A stretch of DNA of 64,000 nt from Peribacillus simplex (GTDB lineage Bacteria; Bacillota; Bacilli; Bacillales; DSM-1321): the NCBI RefSeq assembly GCF_900156045.1, contig NZ_FTMX01000001.1, positions 310,001 to 374,000 on the forward strand, given 5' to 3'. The notes under the pieces were generated by a model. That model saw only the letters and a program-made list of their open reading frames with translations. It was not told the DNA's origin and did not search any database. Positions 61,463 to 64,000 of the stretch are shown piece by piece. Positions within the stretch are counted from its first letter, which is position 1. Every line of letters begins with the position of its first letter. Made by a program: the position numbers and the translations under genes.

Positions 61463-62164
61463 TTGGCGGAAAAAAACTTTTTAGTGGATCATTTAATATC
61501 GGAAATTAAGAGTGGGACCTTTCAATTGGATAAAAAGTTACCTTCGGAGCATATACTCGCTGATCAATTTAATGTTCCAAGAATGGTTGTCAGGAAGGCA
61601 TACGAGCAGCTTCAAGATTTAGGCTTTATCTATTCAAAGCAAGGTAAGGGAAGTTATGTCCAGGAAAGCAAGAAGCAAATTCCGTTAATTCTATCCGGAG
61701 ATGTCAGTTTCACCGAGAAAATGAAAGAATTCCAGTTTTCCTTTCAAACGAGAACTATTTTTTGCGAAGAAATTTCTTACGATCAGAAGGTTTTTCAAAG
61801 CCTCGAGGTGGACAGGGATGACAAGGTCTTTAAAATTGGCAGGCTTAGGTTAATGGACGATTTCCCGATTGCTCTTCATACATCTTTTGTAGCAAAATCA
61901 ACATTTCCTGAAATTGAAAATGACGGTCCTGACATTACCTCTATGTTTCAGTATTATAGGCAGCGTGGTTTTGTGGAATTCGGATCCAGCAGCAGCACAC
62001 TGAACGTGATTTTTCCTACTCTTGTCGAACGGGATATTTTGCAGTGTTCAAGTTTAATTCCACTTTTGCAAGTGGAATCGTTATGCCGGGATAAGCGGAG
62101 CAATCAAGTCCTTGAGCACACGGTCATAATCTATCGAAGCGATTGTTTCACATATGTTATATAA
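61463..62164 (+). CDS. phnF: GntR/UTRA-family regulator of the C-P lyase genes (PhnF-like)
   Basis: A 233-residue GntR regulator: winged helix (MAEKNFLVDHLISEIKSGTFQLDKKLPSEHILADQFNVPRMVVRKAYEQL) and a UTRA ligand domain (~85-230) typical of PhnF/TreR. Cysteines near the end (SLCRDKRSNQ, RSDCF) may be structural. A TTG start at 61463 follows AAAGGGGGAT; an in-frame ATG at 61376 has no such site. Position just upstream of phnG-phnH-phnI supports PhnF identity; PhnF in other bacteria represses phosphonate genes. Confidence 0.8.
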   Translation: MAEKNFLVDHLISEIKSGTFQLDKKLPSEHILADQFNVPRMVVRKAYEQLQDLGFIYSKQGKGSYVQESKKQIPLILSGDVSFTEKMKEFQFSFQTRTIFCEEISYDQKVFQSLEVDRDDKVFKIGRLRLMDDFPIALHTSFVAKSTFPEIENDGPDITSMFQYYRQRGFVEFGSSSSTLNVIFPTLVERDILQCSSLIPLLQVESLCRDKRSNQVLEHTVIIYRSDCFTYVI

Positions 62165-62190
62165 AAACTTCCATTCGAGATATCGCTCGA

Positions 62191-62310
62191 ATTCACAAGT
62201 AAATGCTCTGAATTCACGAGTAAAAGTACGAAACTCACGAGTAAATGCTTCGAATTCACGAGTAAAAGTACGAAACTCACGAGTAAAGCTCGAATTCACG
62301 AGTAATGGGA
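62191..62310. repeat. Second array of the 21-bp TCACGAGTAAA motif
   Basis: Core starts at 62193 (TCACAAGTAAA), 62214, 62235, 62256, 62277 and 62296, with spacings 21, 21, 21, 21 and 19. Preceding bases again alternate AATTCACGAG / AACTCACGAG. It lies between phnF and phnG, 42 kb from the first array. The minus strand reads as FTREF heptads in an open frame, an effect of the 21-base period. Confidence 0.85.
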
Positions 62311-62371
62311 CGAAATTTTGAATAGTGCAGGTCGGCTTTAACAAATTTCATACAAAGATTTACTCTTTCTT

Positions 62372-62381
62372 AACGTACGTT
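62372..62381. promoter_or_regulatory. Candidate PhnF operator
   Basis: The perfect palindrome AACGTACGTT stands ~60 bases before the phnG start codon in the only likely promoter region for phnGHI. Confidence 0.35.
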
Positions 62382-62442
62382 CACTTGGCAACAAGATACA
62401 TTGAAGATGTAGCGGGAAACTAAAACATTGGAGGCCATTGGA

Positions 62443-62868
62443 ATGAGAAGAAGGGAAAGAACCGAGATTTTGATTCAAGGCTCTGAGGACATTGCGAAGG
62501 AATTTGCCAAGGAAATAGCAATGAAATATAAAGTTACCGTCATTCAAAAGCCAGAGAGTGCCCTTGTGTTGCTAAAGACAAGGGAAACGGCAAAAAAGAG
62601 CTTGTTTTATCTTGGGGAAATGCTGGTGACTGAATGCACGGTCCAAATTCAGGAGTCAATCGGGAATGGCATCGTTATGGGACATCGGGAAGAGCTGGCA
62701 CATCGTTTAGCTATCATTGATGCTGCTTATCAGGCTGATCTTGGCGAAACGAGATCATGGTCACATGTTTTGGAAAATGAGAAGGAGAATATACAGAAAA
62801 ATCTTCAAGAGCTGAATCGATCAATCTTAAGAACCAAGGTCAACTTTGAAACAATGGATGTTCAATAA
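62443..62868 (+). CDS. phnG: C-P lyase subunit PhnG
   Basis: A 141-residue subunit of the C-P lyase core complex (PhnGHIJ), which attaches ribose triphosphate to phosphonates. The segment starting MRRRERTEILIQGSEDIAKEFAKEI and the conserved FYLGEMLVTECTVQIQ with GNGIVMGHREELAHRLAIIDAAYQA (~60-108) are family features. ATG 62443 is used, with TTGGAGG nine bases upstream; the in-frame ATG at 62428 would sit on it. phnH follows after 12 bases. Confidence 0.9.
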   Translation: MRRRERTEILIQGSEDIAKEFAKEIAMKYKVTVIQKPESALVLLKTRETAKKSLFYLGEMLVTECTVQIQESIGNGIVMGHREELAHRLAIIDAAYQADLGETRSWSHVLENEKENIQKNLQELNRSILRTKVNFETMDVQ

Positions 62869-62880
62869 GGGGGGAAAGCA

Positions 62881-63498
62881 ATGAATTTGGATGTAGTTCA
62901 TGATATACAAACTGTTTATAGAAAGCTTGTAACGGCGACTTCAAGACCTGGAACTTTAGTGGTTTTGGAAAGGGAAGCCAGGACATTGGATGTTCAAATG
63001 GAATGCTTATCCTCGACCATCCTGCTTGCGCTTACTGTACTTGACCCTGAAGTGACTTTTAAGGTCATTGCAAAGGAGGGGGAGGCGGTGTCAAGAATGA
63101 TCAATCAGCTTACTTATTCAAAGCCTGTCGATTTGCCGGAAGCGGATTTCATCTTTATTTTACATGATGCCTCCGAGGAGCAAATGAAGGAAGCGATAAA
63201 TATAGCAAAGGTAGGAAATCTATTGAACCCCCATGAATCGGCGATGATCATTCTGGAAGTACCGGATGTAACGAAGGGGGACTCAATGATCCTTTCAGGA
63301 CCGGGAATTCAAGAGGAATCATTCATAAGCCTTCCGAACGTCTCCGCCTGGCTTGGCGTAAGGAACGAAAAAAACATAGAATTCCCTTTAGGAATCGATA
63401 TGTATTTTGTGGATCGACAAGATCGTTTAATAGCTTTACCGAGAACGACTGAAATCAAAGAAAATGGAGGTGAGATTATATGGGATATGTTGCAGTAA
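62881..63498 (+). CDS. phnH: C-P lyase subunit PhnH
   Basis: A 205-residue core subunit of C-P lyase (catalytically silent PLP-fold relative). Landmarks: DVVHDIQTVYRKLVTATSRPGTLVVL (start), LLALTVLDPEVTF, LTYSKPVDLPEADFIFI, LLNPHESAMIILEV and LSGPGIQEE. Starts after GGGGGGAAAGCA and overlaps phnI by 19 bases, so the two are translationally coupled. Confidence 0.92.
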   Translation: MNLDVVHDIQTVYRKLVTATSRPGTLVVLEREARTLDVQMECLSSTILLALTVLDPEVTFKVIAKEGEAVSRMINQLTYSKPVDLPEADFIFILHDASEEQMKEAINIAKVGNLLNPHESAMIILEVPDVTKGDSMILSGPGIQEESFISLPNVSAWLGVRNEKNIEFPLGIDMYFVDRQDRLIALPRTTEIKENGGEIIWDMLQ

Positions 63499-64000
63499 AG
63501 GGCGGAACAAAGGCGATTGAGGAATCCATCAAACGCTTAAAGTATGAACGGGTCAAAAAAGGGACGGCTATAGAGCTGCATAAGATAGAAGCTGGGATGA
63601 GAGGGCTGATTGATCAGGTTATGTCAGAAAGCAGTTTGTATGATCAATCACTGGCTGCACTAGCCATTAAACAGGCTGAAGGCAATCCGGAAGAAGCTGT
63701 TTTCCTCTTGAGGGCCTATCGATCCACTTTGCCGCGAAAACATGTTTCACGAGTGATCAGTTCTGAAAATATGAAAGTGGAACGGCGGATTTCTGCTAGT
63801 TTTAAGGATGTACCTGGCGGACAGATTTTAGGTGCCACGACCGATTATACGCATCGATTACTAGATTCGGAGCTGGAAAATGAATCGGATCTAAGCATTC
63901 AAGATTGGTTACGGGCTTTTCAAGAAGAAAATCATTCAACAGAATATCAGAACGATACGGCTGATTTAAACTCCCTGACTAAAGTTTTGGACTACTTAAG
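63480..64000 (+). CDS. phnI: C-P lyase subunit PhnI, N-terminal part (cut by window end)
   Basis: Translated by hand: ATG 63480 (GGAGGTGAG upstream), beginning MGYVAVKGGTKAIEESIKRL, the conserved PhnI start. The visible ~173 residues include QVMSESSLYDQSLAALAIKQAEG, LLRAYRSTLPRKHVS, RRISASFKDVPGGQILGATTDYTHRLLD, all typical of this ~360-residue nucleosidase-like subunit that, with PhnG and PhnH, forms the ribosyl triphosphate phosphonate. The rest, and presumably phnJ, phnK, phnL, phnM, lie beyond the window. Confidence 0.92.
   Translation, partial: MGYVAVKGGTKAIEESIKRLKYERVKKGTAIELHKIEAGMRGLIDQVMSESSLYDQSLAALAIKQAEGNPEEAVFLLRAYRSTLPRKHVSRVISSENMKVERRISASFKDVPGGQILGATTDYTHRLLDSELENESDLSIQDWLRAFQEENHSTEYQNDTADLNSLTKVLDYL

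Noticed and set aside
62081..62344. Minus-strand 87-codon frame with FTREF heptads
   Set aside because: The heptad pattern is the direct result of the 21-bp DNA period; the frame overlaps the phnF end antisense and has no ribosome site.

Overview
The window looks like a chromosomal stretch from a low-GC Gram-positive, spore-forming member of the Bacillaceae. A Peribacillus / Bacillus simplex-type organism is my best guess, but that is inference. The support is AT-rich intergenic DNA, strong AGGAGG-type ribosome sites with frequent TTG and GTG starts, sporulation genes (a CotB-like coat protein and Cse60), sigma-D motility-type promoters, and B. subtilis-like gene groups (ytcD-ytbD-ytbE, ytfP/murJ/rsuA/ytzE, bceRSAB, ald with a PucR-type activator). 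I saw no rRNA, tRNA, integrase, transposase or CRISPR array.

Layout. 0-5 kb: the end of an MFS transporter, a collapsed chemoreceptor gene, an ArsB-type permease with a CotB-like coat protein, a HesB-like protein, and a sigma-D-driven LysM/NlpC cell-wall hydrolase. 4.8-10.4 kb: a complete poly-gamma-glutamate (PGA) capsule locus on the minus strand (pgsB-pgsC-pgsA-capD-like transpeptidase-pgsE-like 49-residue peptide), with a PghP-type PGA hydrolase next to it. 11-13.6 kb: a chemoreceptor with a sigma-D promoter. 13.7-20 kb: two near-identical preQ1 riboswitches, one in front of queC-queD-queE and the other in front of a queuosine-precursor transporter plus a cysteine-rich micro-protein; a TetR/DUF4260 pair and two SRPBCC proteins lie between them. 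20-26 kb: a PadR regulator, an Est30-like esterase, a YetF-like protein, a guanine-riboswitch-controlled NupC, and a CAP-domain protein. 26-31 kb: ytcD/ytbD/ytbE, old yellow enzyme NamA, and a rhodanese overlapping a tiny zinc-ribbon gene. 31-39 kb: tartrate/malate dehydrogenase, Cse60, a broken SDR, MEDS and alkyltransferase-like proteins, YtfP, MurJ, RsuA and YtzE.

40-46.3 kb is a 2-aminoethylphosphonate uptake and degradation operon (ABC transporter, phnW, phnX) with a divergent DeoR-type regulator. 46.5-51.4 kb holds an amino-acid permease, an alanine-dehydrogenase-like enzyme with an altered catalytic loop, and a divergent PucR/AdeR-type activator. 51.7-58.9 kb holds a Fur-box-preceded ferredoxin-NADP reductase, a BceRSAB antimicrobial-peptide resistance module with a clear operator, YjdM and GMP reductase. 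60.3-64 kb starts a C-P lyase locus (PHP-family phosphoesterase, PhnF-like GntR regulator, phnG, phnH, phnI cut by the window end). The organism therefore appears to have two separate routes to phosphonate phosphorus within about 23 kb.

The intergenic DNA carries two repeat families: GC-rich elements of about 130 bp (217-bp unit with linker) bounded by GTTGATT/AATCAAC, arranged singly and in tandem; and clusters of an exactly 21-bp-spaced TCACGAGTAAA motif. Three genes (chemoreceptor, HD-domain protein, SDR) look internally deleted. Many genes are too short for ordinary calling, and I translated several by eye: pgsE-like 5579-5728, the Cys-rich protein 19913-20062, and the zinc ribbon 30782-30925.
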